DNA from: Trichostrongylus colubriformis
Taxonomy: Eukaryota > Nematoda > Chromadorea > Rhabditida > Trichostrongylidae
NCBI GenBank assembly: GCA_963978905.1
Contig: OZ022261.1
Span: 35,262,102 to 35,326,101 of the forward strand
Direction of reading: 5' to 3'
DNA: 64,000 bases
Below are positions 45,901 to 58,100 of this stretch, piece by piece. The notes beneath the pieces were generated by a model. It saw only the letters and a list, made by a program, of their open reading frames with translations. It did not search any database and was not told the DNA's origin. A program made the position numbers and the translations under genes. Numbering within the stretch: position 1 is the first letter of the stretch; every line of letters begins with the position of its first letter.

Positions 45901-48900
45901 GGAACTTTGCCCGACACTTTATACAGCCAAATCTTTCTGCAAACATTATACGCATGGCGACAAATATTCACCGCTTATTGCATTGAATCTTGCATTTTTT
46001 TGAAATTTTTTTCCAAAATTTAAAAAAAAATTGAAATTCTTTTTTGAATTTTTTCTTCGAAAAAAAACAAGTAGATATAGACAAAAGTATTTCAAAAGAT
46101 GCGCAATAAAATTCTCTTTCTAAAAGTCAAAACTGTTTTACAAAATCTTCTGTAGTAGAAAAGAAATAGATGGACAAGAAAACGCGCATTTCTTTCCGAA
46201 CAACCTAATATTTTTACAAAATTAGCTAATATCTGGCAAGTTGTGCAGACTATCAATTTTAGGCATACCTCATTCTATGCGACCTTATTTATGGCCACGA
46301 TTTTCTGGCGCTACGAAGAAACGTGCTGCTGCTGGTTACTCGTACGATGAGGTCTTACGGCAGTCTGCCCAAGATAAGCCATCCATAGGTACTGTTCTAA
46401 TAATGAGAGCCTTTTTTGGAGCCCAAGAATCACTTGTTATAGGCCGTGGTCACACAGGCCATGTGGGCGGGGCAATTCTAGGCAAAAACGAGGTGAACAG
46501 CCATTGGTGACCGTGATGGTCTCATTCAGTCATTGGTTGCCTGAGCTTTATCAGAAAAAGCTTTGCCTTCAAGTGTAATATAGTGCTTGTAAAAAGGAAT
46601 TATGACATACGGACCTGCTTCTTCCAGTGCTGATGTTAAATTATCTATACCTTCATGTTTTTGATTAGTTTCTTCCTAATCTTCATTCTCCTTCTATTTC
46701 TTGATATTGTGTTATATCCACTATTCAGGTGTCCAAATAGAGCGTAGCTTATTGAGAACATTGCCGAATAATATCTGTTTCTGGAAGAAAAATGGTGCCG
46801 GAATCGACGCTTTGAGAAGAGTGCTAAAAGCGGTGGCGTTCATCTATCCAGACCTTGGCTTCTGTGAAGGGATGGGTGAGTATTTTTGAACTGACTTCAC
46901 CAGAAGCAAAAATAGTCTCGGAACCAAATCCTCACCACTACTTGACGCGGTTTAGAGAGAAACCTTTCAAGCTACATATACAAACGAACGCAACATTTAT
47001 GTTTATTGTTCCTTTCGAGGCTTATGAAAGAGGAACTTGTCAGCTCTGGAGCTGACTATAGTTCCTACCATTTACAAATTTTGGAATACAGGAACAGAGA
47101 GACTTATTTGGAATGCGAGGCGGGAAGGCCCTGGGTTGTTATTGGTGGTGAGCCCCGAGACTTGTTTAGGCCACACCCACCGGCATGCCTGCAGTTTCTT
47201 TCTCCCTAAGGCTCTTCCAGCAATGTCAATCACATTGAAATAAGCGTTTAATACGTGATTTCATGTCTTCACTACACGTATTCGGTGAAACAAACTCATA
47301 TTTACACTTTATCGCCAGAATATGTGTATTTGACATAATTCTCAGGAACTATGTATTATGCTGCGATATGGCTTTCGTACCCTGCTTTTCAGGTGTTATC
47401 GTTGCTGTGCTTTTATTATTTTGCTCTGAGGAAACAACATTTTGGATGATGACCGCTCTGATTGAGGATATTCTACCGCCGAATTACTATAGCCAGACGC
47501 TTTTAGGCGTTCAGGTAAAATCAGTCAAGCAGATTAGATACTTTTGAACCTACCAGATCGGTCTATGCGTTCAACGTGGTTGCTTCTGGGAGAAAATCGG
47601 ATACATGGCGTATCTCAGAGGGATCCTCAATAACAACCTTTTTATTCTTTACCTCCCCGCACCTATTTGTTCCAAAATATAATGCGTTATTTTTGATTAT
47701 TTTTTTTTTACTTTTATAGCTCCTGCTATTATCCATGCCTTATTTAGGCCGATGAACGGGTCACGAGGCACCTAATGAAATCTCATGTGCCAGACTTAAA
47801 TCATCTTATCGATGAACTTGATGTTGAAGTATCACTAGTGACCGTTAATTGGTTGCTCACATTATTTGCTTCTGTTTTCCCTACGAGGACATTGATACGT
47901 GTCTGGGATTTTGTATTCTATACGGGCAGCGTCAGCATATTTCGGGTACGTTTTCAACTTCATCTGCATTTTGTTAATTTCTTTGTCTGAGTGAGCCGTC
48001 ATGGACTTGTGACGTAAGCATCAGGACACTCCAATTGGGTCACCGCTTCGCGTGATTTGCATCGCAGCGTGCCTTGCTGGCCCGTTGCGAATCGACCGCG
48101 CGCTAAGAGTTGCTACCGTAGTTGTGAACATGAACGTGAATTGACAGAATTTGAAGTCGTAATGGTTTAAGGTGGCTTTTCAGGTCATAATTTCAATATT
48201 GAAAATGAAGGAGGATGAAATCGTTGAATTAGGGAGGAGTTCTATGTCGTCCGCTGATCTTTTTAATGCCATCAGTCAACTGCCACAAACAGTAAGTCAC
48301 ATTTTTGTCAGATTGATGGTTAGGATTGGTACGTGCGCCCGTTACTGTATCTCAAAAAAGGAGTATGCGGTCATCTGTAGCCCATTAATATCTGATTATC
48401 GGGAAATCGGAAACAGGGCTGTGATGTCTCCGTCACGGTTGATACTGCTGATCTTCTGAAGCCGTCATTCAGTACATAACATGGCCACCGCGAATCCTTG
48501 TGACAAAATGTAAAATTATAAGTTTTTGTCTCGGGAAAGGGTATACAGTCCAGTTCCCGAAGTCTGGCAGGACGTGGCCTACAGAGTTGGGTGAGAGTGT
48601 GTGGCGGGATGAGAGAGATCGATACAAGTCCGTAGACCTCGCCCTCCCAGCCGTCGGGAAATGGACTGTATATGTAGAATAAAACGCATTGCAATTATGC
48701 AATACGGCAACGGCTACTGGTGTTGTGGAGGTGAAAGAAGGAGGGTCGTATTTGGTCGCTGTAGGGGGGGGCGTACTGGAGCGGCCATTTTCCTCGACAC
48801 CTGGGAGTGCCCTGGCCCTCACGATACATACCTCGTTAGTACCCGTTTGTCCACCTAATGAGGTATGCAGGAAGGAAAACAGCACTTCATAACCATATTA

Positions 48901-51900
48901 AGTCAACGCTACGCTTAATCCGGATAATCCTTACCCAGTTTATAGGTGGTTGAAATCGATAAACTCGTTGAATATATGACATCGTTCGAATTCACCATCA
49001 CTGATCATCTGATCAATGAGTTACGGAAAAAGCATCAGGTAATGGTCTTCAAACAAAATCCACACATTTACTGCTTTTAATTCCCTTTATTTGATTAATA
49101 GGCAATTCTGATGGCTGATCAAGGGATGATTGTGAACGCGACGACGGACACTAACTTACCTAAACAAAAAGTTCAGCGACGAAAACTGGCTCGTTCTAAA
49201 AGTATCATTCAACAGATTTTTCATTCGAAAGAGGTTTGTTTTCACCGTTTTTCTGCTTCATAATTAGCAATCATATAAATCCTGAAGCCTTATGTGTCCT
49301 AGGGTATTTTGGGCGGGGGGTCTAGTTTAGAGGATGCGATATTTCAGTGCATGACTCCTTGCTTGACGGATCTGGCGAAATACCAATGAAGCTATAAAAT
49401 GCTGCAAAACGTGTGATTTTGTAGGAAAAATATTTGTTTTGAAAAAAACGACTTTACTTATGGACTGACCCAATACGTAGGATGCTTAGCGCGTTTCAGG
49501 AATAAGTTTAGACGCAGAACACATGCTTTGTATATCTCAGCATAGTTTGTCTTGTTATTCTATTTTACTTTTCTATTATCAACTCTAATTATCGCTTTTC
49601 TTGGTAAAATTGTTAATGTTTCACTTCGAAACAGCCTCTTTGGTTTTCTTGAAGCTGCAATGCGCATTTTGTTCCTCACGTTTTTTGTAAAGCTTAGTAC
49701 TGAATTTTCTTTTTTTTTTCTCCGGTTCAACCTGAGGCATCAATCCAGTAGCCTTTCTATATTATCATGCAAGTTTTAGGGTGATAATGATCCAAAGCTG
49801 AAAAATGTTCGTCAAACGGAAATACTTGTGGATTTGAAGGATTCGGTACTGCAAATCTGCCGATATTTCATCACTTGTGATGAGAAAATGGAGATGAACA
49901 TATCCACTAAGGTGAGGTATATACATTTTAATACTTTTTATATCGAGCACGCCATTATGGAAAATTTTAATATATACTAATCACCCCTTTACACTCTCTA
50001 TTCATTGCTTGAAACAATCTTGTTTCTTGCCGGTCCCCATTTTCCAGGATGGTGAATATTTTTTGGGGTCATCGAATGTGTGGTAGCCTATGTCAGTGAT
50101 CTGTGTTACGCTACTCGGATTTGAATAGAGGCTTCAGAATCAAGCGTTGCTTAGAAACTTCGATCCAAAGGTAAAAGATGATTTGTGGTGAAACTCCCAG
50201 TGAAAATCGCGCTGTAGGCTGTCGACCGATGCCTCGCCTGTGTGCAGAAGCCAAATTAGCCTTGGAGGCGGGGCAACGTTGGTGACGTTTGCTTAGCTGT
50301 CCTCGCCGTCTGCATCATCCCCTTCAGTGATGTATAGAACGCGAAAACACGTCCATAATGATGGAGAGGGTCCTATTTCTTGGGTATCTGACCGGATCAT
50401 TCTCCATGCAGTTGCATTACCTAGTATCTCCACACTCATATTCAGCGATCAGCCAAAATTGCCTTTATTGTCTTCAACTCATTTCTCAGCAGCAGTGAAA
50501 ACAGAGAATTCTGGCCATGACTGATGTCATTGTTCAACGAAGCAGAGTGATTATTCAGCCTGCCTTTTAACAATATTGATGGAAGTCGCCGAAAACTGTA
50601 AAAGTGACCATCATTTTCAGCTGATTTTAGGAGGTGGACTAATAATTTGCCGTCAGGTTTAGTGAGGTGCCTGCTGAGTTTATATTGAATCGAAAACACT
50701 GTATTTAGACTTTCATGGCAGCAGCTTTTTGTCTCACTGTGTTCAAGATAAATCCAGATGAATCTTTGGTCATCGTACCAGCTGTATTCCATTGCTGCAA
50801 TGATCTCTCCAACATAACTTCGCAACTTGGCTCCTTTAGGCTGACTATAGTCCGGAGTCACATGCACACGACATTGAAAACTTCCTAGCCGGGCGCCGAG
50901 AGGGTCATAAACGAGCAAGAGCACTGCTTGATTTTGCCCGTCAAGATGAGGATGAGCTAGGTTTTCGGTCAGTGTCGATTTTTATGGAATTCATTAAATT
51001 TTTGGATAGATAAATATGTGTAGCTCACTTGAAACGTCCTAACTCAGCATTAGCGATTTATAGTCATGGTCGTAATGGCGCCAACAAATTCGCGGAATAC
51101 TTTGTTGTTGCGACCTATTTCTTGAGTTTTCAGTAAAAACGACCTCATCACGATCATATGCGAGAAAGACGAACATTGCTGGGTTGGCGAAGTGAACGGG
51201 CTCCGTGGATGGTTTCCGGCGAAATTCGTTGAGGTAAAACCCTTTCTCTGATATCGAACATTATTTTTTGACAGGAGGCTACAAAATTTGGTGATAGACA
51301 CGCATGAGTTAGTGATGTGTGTCAGGACATTCGGATCGAGTCAACGCGTGCGACAATTAACTTTTTGGTCCCATGGTGAATTGACTGCGCGCTAAAAAGT
51401 CCGACCGCCGGCTCATCCCTTGACTTAACCTAATTAAAAATTCCTGACACACGCCAAAATTTCAGCAAAAAGTTAGTTGAAATGGGCAAGCTCCGGTCAG
51501 GATTTTCCTGTCCCCGAATCGCGTTGCTTAAATTCTGATTGCTTCATTAGCAGAAAATATCATGTACATGGATTCTTTTCCTTTCCAGGTTGTCGATGAG
51601 CGAGGTAAGAACTATACTGTATACGGTGATGAGGCAGTTTCTCCTGAAATCACTGAATACATTCGAGGTCGGTTGAGTTGTGCTAACCATTTGATTTCCA
51701 CTTCTTTCAATTTTACGTTTCATTGTGATTCTGATAAATCTAAACATATCCTGGTGTTAGTAATTTTTCAAGGCCGATTGGCTAACAGCTTTCGGCAAGT
51801 CATGGATCACGGAATTATGGAAAGTGTCTTGTATCCATCAACGGCATATCACCCTTGGTCTTTTATCGGTTAGTTTCATCCTTCAATTACTTGGAATTTC

Positions 51901-53602
51901 TTTCCCTCTATTCAATCTCTGCAGAGGATATCGCCTATTACTCTGTGGAGAAACACTTCAATTCCGTCTACTCCCGTTTAACATTATGTAACACATTCAA
52001 GCTGGATCAGGATGGCAAAGTTCGTGAGATACTGGTTATTGACCTGTGTATGTACATACGGGTGTGTATTTTGGAATAGGATTTCGCAAGGCATGCGACG
52101 CGATGCCTACTAAACTTTGTTTTGGTCGTGGGACACGATGGGACCCAACTACATGTGACGCCCCTAACCCGCACGCACCGCGTCGCATGCCGCGTTGCGA
52201 AATGCTCTCCTAATTATGCCGGTACAACCTAATATTGCAATATTTGCTTGAATCATTCTACAATTTCTCATTGTAATATTCTTTGATATTTGCAGATACT
52301 CACTCCTGAAGAGCTGTTATTTCGATCAGTTCAACTCATCAATGATTCTCACAACGCTGCTAATGCTCATCCAGACGTGAAACTGAGGTTACTTCTGCTT
52401 TCTGATGATGTTGCATTATTATCGGGTTATCATGCTGTATTAAGGTCATTGCTAGTACTTGGTGTCAACGAGCAATGCTTACATTTGTGGTTCGATTTGC
52501 TGTGCTCATCAAAAAATCAAGATGCAATACGTTGTAAATATTATCATCCATGGGCATTTATACGTACTCCGGCATGGCGACAGGTTTGTTATAAACACTT
52601 AATCGATTCTACATTAAAGGCAGCAGAGAGTTAATTTGTTCTTTCATTAAAGATGACAGTGGTGAGTGACTGGGGAACAGTGAAGCAAAAAAAGAAAAGT
52701 ATGTTTTCCCAGTTGGCTTTTTGATGCGTCCTATCACTGGCATATTGATTGAAGCCACTGGATCCGTGATGTGTGACGGACATGCGCTGCAAAATACACC
52801 CACCGTGCGGGAAGGTACAACGCGGGGCCTACAGGCCAACGTGGGGCATTGTTGAGCACCTATTGAGCTCTATTGTGATTTGCGCCATCCACCGTCTCTT
52901 TGAACTTCTAGCTTTCATTTATAGTAAATTTTTTTGACCGAATATTCTAAATACTCGAATAGGTGCTTTCAAGGACACCATGCGATGATCAGATTAGTCG
53001 ACTGGTTTTCTTGAGGCAATATATCCCGAACAATCATTTCACACCTTTTCTACGATGTCACCATGCACCATCGCGGTGTTAGAACTGCTCAAGTCCGACC
53101 TAGTCACACCCACCCTAACTTATTGGGCGTGGCTAGCTCGGGTTCGAGCGGGTGTACCACAATCGAATCCCTCGAGGCCTTAACCTCGACTGCGGGTCTG
53201 GTTGCTATCCTTTGTACTTCGTGCCACACATTTTCCAGTGAAATTTGCATTCCCTCATTGAGGATGATTTTGCAAAGACATGCCGGCATTCCAGATAAAA
53301 TGTGATCTGAGGCTTCTGAGCCAATTCTCGTTCAATCTCAGTGTCGACTTCGAAATTGAAGGTGTTGAGAAAAAGAAAAAGAAAGCCGGTGCAGGTGTAA
53401 GTCCATTCGCTACAGATGGATCTCTCTAAAGTAGTATTACTTTTATTGAGAAAAATATCGATTTAAGATGATGACGAGTGCCAAAAAGAAAATGCTATCT
53501 ACGGTAATGGCTGGAGAATTGAAACCAAACGGTGATGAGCCATTGAAGAAAGGTGTTACCGATATGCTGATCAAACATCATTTGTTCAGCTGGGATTTAT
53601 GA
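42932..53602 (+). CDS. SGSM3: Small G-protein signalling modulator 3 (TBC-SH3-RUN protein)
   Basis: Cytosolic trafficking regulator of the Rab-GAP fold family; the probable C. elegans counterpart is tbc-18. Exons: 42932-42950, 43351-43445, 44185-44288, 44513-44596, 45417-45464, 45546-45667, 46263-46388, 46729-46875, 47393-47514, 47748-47945, 48184-48291, 48946-49038, 49102-49233, 49780-49911, 50840-50967, 51134-51233, 51589-51667, 51773-51868, 51925-52019, 52296-52387, 52445-52583, 53295-53396 and 53468-53602. All phases agree, giving 831 aa. Seen: a D6 run near residue 20, FDEFGFR (73-79), the TBC domain from [10 protein letters not shown] (159) to about 391, an SH3 domain ([19 protein letters not shown], about 534-586) and a RUN domain (about 613-780). 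In the TBC domain the arginine finger R209 (RSLLRTLP) is kept, but YCQG reads FCEG (E246). A TTTTCACAG 18 nt before the ATG suits trans-splicing. Confidence 0.95.
43224..43303 (+). tRNA. tRNA-like sequence, probably a tRNA-Phe(GAA)-derived pseudogene
   Basis: The acceptor ends TTTGGTAG and CTGCCACCAAA pair imperfectly. The anticodon arm ATGC-CCGAAAA-GCAT puts GAA at the anticodon position, and the T-arm GCGGGTTCGAGCCCTTC has a normal loop with a weakened stem. The loop base before the anticodon is C instead of T, and the D-arm is poor. It lies in the second intron of the SGSM3 gene. A degenerate tRNA or tRNA-derived SINE is more likely than a working gene. Confidence 0.4.
43528..43539. repeat. 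G12 homopolymer
   Basis: In the second SGSM3 intron, on the sense strand, about 80 nt past the donor at 43445. Confidence 0.95.
45743..46208. mobile_element. Mariner-type foldback MITE
   Basis: The outer ends TTAGGTTGTTCGGAAAGAAA and its complement TTTCTTTCCGAACAACCTAA are flanked on both sides by TA, the target duplication of the Tc1/mariner superfamily. The inverted similarity runs inward for roughly 150 bp per arm (GCGCGTT, CTTGTCCAT, AGAAAGAGA, CTATATCTACTTG-like blocks), leaving a short AT-rich centre. No transposase remains. Inserted in the SGSM3 intron between exons 45546-45667 and 46263-46388. Confidence 0.9.
47998..48135 (+). repeat. Dispersed repeat R4, copy
   Basis: Blocks ATCAGGACACTCCAATTGGG, TCACCGCTTCGCGTGATTTG and GTTGCGAATCGACCGCGCGC. 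Related tracts lie at 21606-21742, 51298-51420 and 54640-54760. It lies in an SGSM3 intron. Confidence 0.65.
48740..48850 (+). repeat. Dispersed repeat R8, copy A
   Basis: GGTCGTATTTGGTCGCTGTA, then GGAGCGGCCATTTTCCTCGA and CACCTGGGAGTGCCCTG. An inverted copy is at 57895-57990. It lies in an SGSM3 intron. Confidence 0.65.
51298..51420 (+). repeat. Dispersed repeat R4, copy
   Basis: GTGTCAGGACATTCGGATCG, then GGTGAATTGACTGCGCGCTA and AAAAGTCCGACCG, parallel to 47998-48135. It lies in an SGSM3 intron. Confidence 0.6.
52128..52205 (-). repeat. R1 element copy
   Basis: Reverse copy with GGGACCCAACTACATGTGAC, CCTAACCCGCACGCACCGCG and TCGCATGCCGCGTTGCGAAA. It lies in the SGSM3 intron just before exon 52296-52387. 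Confidence 0.8.
52388..52444 (+). other. 57-nt in-frame intron without stop codon
   Basis: Bounded by AG|GTTACT and TATTAAG|GTC. Removing it restores the family-typical [15 protein letters not shown]. Leaving it in adds 19 residues ([15 protein letters not shown]...) to the RUN domain without a stop or frameshift, so retention would yield a longer protein. Confidence 0.7.
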
Positions 53603-55179
53603 ATGTATTTATCAGTGCCCATCCAATTTTTTTACTTGTTAGCTGTTTGGATTACATTTATGTTCCGATTTCTGATTTCTGTGACATGTTATCATCTTCG
53701 CTCAAATCTTTATTTATTGCCTCGCAGAATGCATCTTTCTATTGCGATATCCGCATACTTTTATCATTGTCTAGTCTCTATACTTGCTAGTCTTTATTGG
53801 TTCTTGACCTACTTATCATAGTATGATGATCTTAAGCCGACCTTCAATGTTTGGTAGCATCTCTCCCTCACTTTTCCGCAATCTATGGATTCTTGTATCT
53901 CTGAGACAGTTCCTGCCGCTTAAAGTCAGTGATAGGGGTGATGTGGGTCCCAGAAGGAGTTATTCACTGAAAAATAACGGGTCTATGAGGCTTATGTATG
54001 GCGAAATCCCCCTTGAGCTGTGACGGCCTCATCAGGCTAAGCCGCCTTTATCATGTGAGCCCGCCTCCTAGCGACGAGCTTCCTTGATTGGCTGAGGTGG
54101 AAGGGGCCAAGGTGAAGCAGCATGGCTGCGGCGGTGATATTCAACAAACCGCGCCATCGTTATTCGGTACATTGTAGGATCTTTTTGAAACAGCTGATTA
54201 ACTCACATTTTCCGTTTTTCTTGAAAGTAGTTTTTCTTTGTGTCGCGAAATTTTGTGGATTTCGTGACGAAGTTTTGTTCACCGAAATTCTGCTTATTTT
54301 CCTATAGCACCTGTACCTAATTATTCATATTTAGTGATCACTTCTTATTTCGTCCGATTTACCCCTATCACTGGCTTTGAAAGAACGAGAGGGAGCCGAA
54401 ATTGCTTATGATTTATGTATAACCATATATTTAAACGCTGACGGGCAAATAGGGTTGAGGATGTGGGCGGAGTGATAATAGGCGGAGCCTAATAACCAAT
54501 CACTGAGGATCTCAAGGTGCTCAAGACGCTTCTTATTGGTTGATTTCATGAATTCCTCTCTCCATCCTATGACCGCTTCATCGACATATTTACGCGATGT
54601 CTGGCATGAAAAGTTAGAGCGAAATGCGCTTCAACACGGGGTGTGTGTTAGTGCTGTCAATTTAGGTCACCGCGCCACTGGTATTGCAAGCCGAGCGCGT
54701 CAAGTAAGTTGCTGATCTCGTGTGAACTGCGCGCGCTACGGACGCAGCGGCGCCCCTGACCTGACCTAGTTAGACTGTCGTACGTACGCTCCGTCAACGC
54801 GTAGTGTCCCAATTCCTCAGTGTTGATATACGGGTCTAACTAGCTGTTAGGTAGCCGGGTTAAGTCTTCTACCGAGTGATCGTGTAAACGTGAGAGGACA
54901 ACAAATGAGGAAAGTTTTTTATTGTGTGATTTGAAACCTGGCCTCATGATGCATAAAACTCGTTAGTATTAATCCAATATACATATAAAGTTGTTGAAGA
55001 CATAGTTTTATAACAGGCGAATCGGAAATATCGAGATATGCAAGGATTGAATGCCTCCAAATGTGTCAGGAATCAATTTGAAGTGATTTCAGGCTCGCCT
55101 GTACAATTAGTTCGCTGGAGTGAGAATTAAGGCCTCATCCACAATATTTACATATTTTTCTAGGCCTGGTTTCATACGT
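53603..55179. other. Convergent interval between the SGSM3 and DOMON genes
   Basis: No gene is recognised in the 1.6 kb separating two genes that end toward each other. It holds an R4-type tract at 54640-54760 (TTTAGGTCACCGCGCCACTG ... GTGTGAACTGCGCGCGCTAC) and the DOMON gene's likely poly(A) signal. Short open frames near 53600-53830 lack start context and splice signals. Confidence 0.6.
54918..54923 (-). terminator. Likely polyadenylation signal of the DOMON gene
   Basis: Minus-strand AATAAA about 260 nt downstream of the TAG stop at 55182-55180. Confidence 0.45.
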
Positions 55180-58100
55180 CTAGATTCTGCACTGATCAAT
55201 GCAGACAATCCGAGGAACAGGCGTGACTCTATGGTGGCGCATCTCACCATTTGGCCCCATACGATTCAATCCGATCACAAACTGAAATTCCCATTTTTTA
55301 TCGTCATTTCTCTGAGTAAACCAGATAATCATACCTGCCATGGCTGACACCCTAGAAGGGAACTGTCATAAGGGTACTCATCGGAGTTCACTGGTCTTGA
55401 GAACGTTACAGACACGGTATCACCCTCCCATCGGCTGCTGTGAACTACGACATTGTTAATCTGGAATAGCATGCGAACTCACAGAAAAGTGCAATAAAAA
55501 TAAGAATTAAATGAGCGATTCTGTTGCTGGGATGCGACTTTGCTACGCAATGAGCGGCTTTTCTGCCCCTTAGGACGCTCACTAGGTCCGCTTTTGTCTG
55601 CGCGCGTTTGCCGCACACCGCCTACCACAAACCCCAATCAGTAGTAATACACATCAGGGGCGATCCCCATTGAGAGGTGGAGCTCACCTGATCGTTTCCA
55701 CCTACCTAGATAAGTTCATCCTAAGACTGTTAATATCCCTTGCCAAACTGCGATTCGTACGATCCTGCGACCGCATGTGTCGTCGTGTGCGCTCCTATTT
55801 AAGAATGCTATCTTCCCTTTGCAATGCAGCTCTCCCCCCACACCGTGTGTCGTGACAAACCAAAACCACTTGCGGAGGGAAAATAGCACGTTCAGATAAG
55901 AGTGCGCACTGTGATCGTTCACGTGAAGCTCATTCCGCATAATTATGCCTTTTTAGCTGACATATTCAGGCCAAGTAACGTGAGGACTTTGATTATAACT
56001 GATTAGAAAGAACTGCTCCATAAGGGATATGTAGCCTCATGTCGAATTTTAGCGCGGCGAGCGGCGCGACACACTTCTTCGCGTGTGATTGTGCACACTG
56101 CGTACACTCTCTTTGAAGTTTTACGCCCGAATTAAGTATTCCTTAATTAGGATTGTTATACATAATGTATTGTCCTTTACTTTTTGTGTTACAGCTTTGT
56201 CTTTAAAGGACTAGAAAATTGTTATTTTTATGACAGCTATTTCTTCAATAGACCTCCGTGGTACCATCCCCTTGCATCCTTGGCGGAATTCAACCGATAA
56301 ATTCGTGCTGATGGCGACGCGAGTGCGACGCCGGAAAGCGAAAATTCGATATAGAGCTATACACCCCTTAATCGCTGGTAAATGTAATGAAAATGAAGAA
56401 CGTATTTTTTCCCCTGCCCTTCCCAGTATATAGTCTCCGCTGGTGAGTGCACATAGATTCCCATTCTGTCAGAAATAGCTTGCGGTGTACTCCCAAGGTC
56501 ACTAACGGACCCACGCTTTTTGTAGAGCGTGGGGAAGACAGTATTCATCAGCTTTTACGTCTTTTGTGTTACGTATGGAATCAAACAATTCAGTTTCTTT
56601 GGCGTTTGCGGGAGACAGGCTAGTCAACCTGCTGTTGGCGTGGATTACAATGTTTCATGTACTTGGGCGTGATGCCAAGTGATCGCTAATGTGGTGGTGT
56701 AAACGTTTTTGAGTTTTTCTCATAATTGGTGCAAAAAAGCGTCATTGGCTAGTCATCACTTAACAACGACAACTACGCGCTCTGCTCGGATGTTGCGGTT
56801 TCGGGAAAGGGGCAAGGTAAAAAGGTGGTTGACCGATTCGGGAAAGACGCCCTTGAAATGCGATGATGTCAGGTGGTTAGTCTTATGTTATACCTTCATC
56901 TCCCGACATTACACACTGTATTCCATGAGGGTGATTGGCGTAATCTGCGACCAAGGACTTCTCGAAATCCCCCTCGTAGAGAACCACGAGAATCAAGAGG
57001 GAAAAATTGAAATGTGCTCACTTTCCCGATAAGACCCAATATTTTGAATTTTTGCACGGGTACCCATGTTTTCTTCAGATTTTTATGCCTTTCGTTGTAT
57101 TTATAAGGTCGTCTCACCATGTCTGGGGTAGATGCAGCATAGCCGCGAACGTATTCATCTGTTACTCTCACTTGACCATTAGCGAGTCGAACAACGATGG
57201 TATCAAGACCTTCGATCTGAAATCGCGAATGGATAACATACAAGCAACAGTTACAAATCTTGTATTTGAAAGCAACATTATTCGAGTTGCCAACATCCCC
57301 ACTCCCTCCTGTGGATCACTGACCCCTTCGATTCCCAAAGTATGCTGTTGAAAAGCTTTGACACTTGACAAGTTGAAGTTCAATGAAATTAGTCGAAACG
57401 TTCCAGAATAGTCGGAAGCTCAACGGACCGCTTTGTTTGAACTTCACTTTCAATTCTCAGTTCCGGCTAGTGAATGAAATACTGTGAATTGTAATAATAA
57501 ATGAAGTCATACTTCTAGAGGAAGCTGTGACCGCATAGGTTCCACAACTACTAGCAGCTAGGACACTTTAATCAAAAATGTTGAAATATTGCATGCGAGG
57601 CAATTTAAAGAGACGGCAGAAGTAGATTCAGTTGATTAGAGGACGACTGGAACTCCCCTGGTCTGCATATCTGGTCAGCCGGGTTGAGCGCAGACGGATA
57701 GGGGACATCGGCTGAGTTGGCCTGAACTTGCTCAAATAGAGCCAAGACGGGAGCAGAAAAATAAGTGCTTTTGTGCGGAATTTGAATATGCTTTAAGATT
57801 GAAGAAGCCGTTCAAGTGAAGTGTAAATTGCCGTGCCAACCTAAAACAGAGTAATTTTTTTCTCGTGGAAGGGCTACAAGGGTTACAGCCTAGCCGGGGA
57901 TCCCATCAGGGCACTTCAGGTGTCGAGGAAAATTGCCGCTTTAGTACCACCACCCCCTCTCTCTCTAAGAGGACCAAATACGATCCTCTTTTCTAACCTT
58001 TACAAAACCAGCAACTGTTAACGGTTTGTTTAGTCGCAATTTTCATTGCTATGTATTCTCACCTGAAGCAGAAAGATATTTATTTCATATTTCTCGCCCC

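Noticed and set aside
45514..46023. 169-codon ORF in the SGSM3 gene
   Set aside because: Starts as part of a true exon but continues through the intron into the mariner-type foldback; the donor at 45667 is supported by phase and family sequence.
50442..50924. 160-codon minus-strand ORF
   Set aside because: Partly antisense to the SGSM3 SH3 exon 50840-50967; no independent support.
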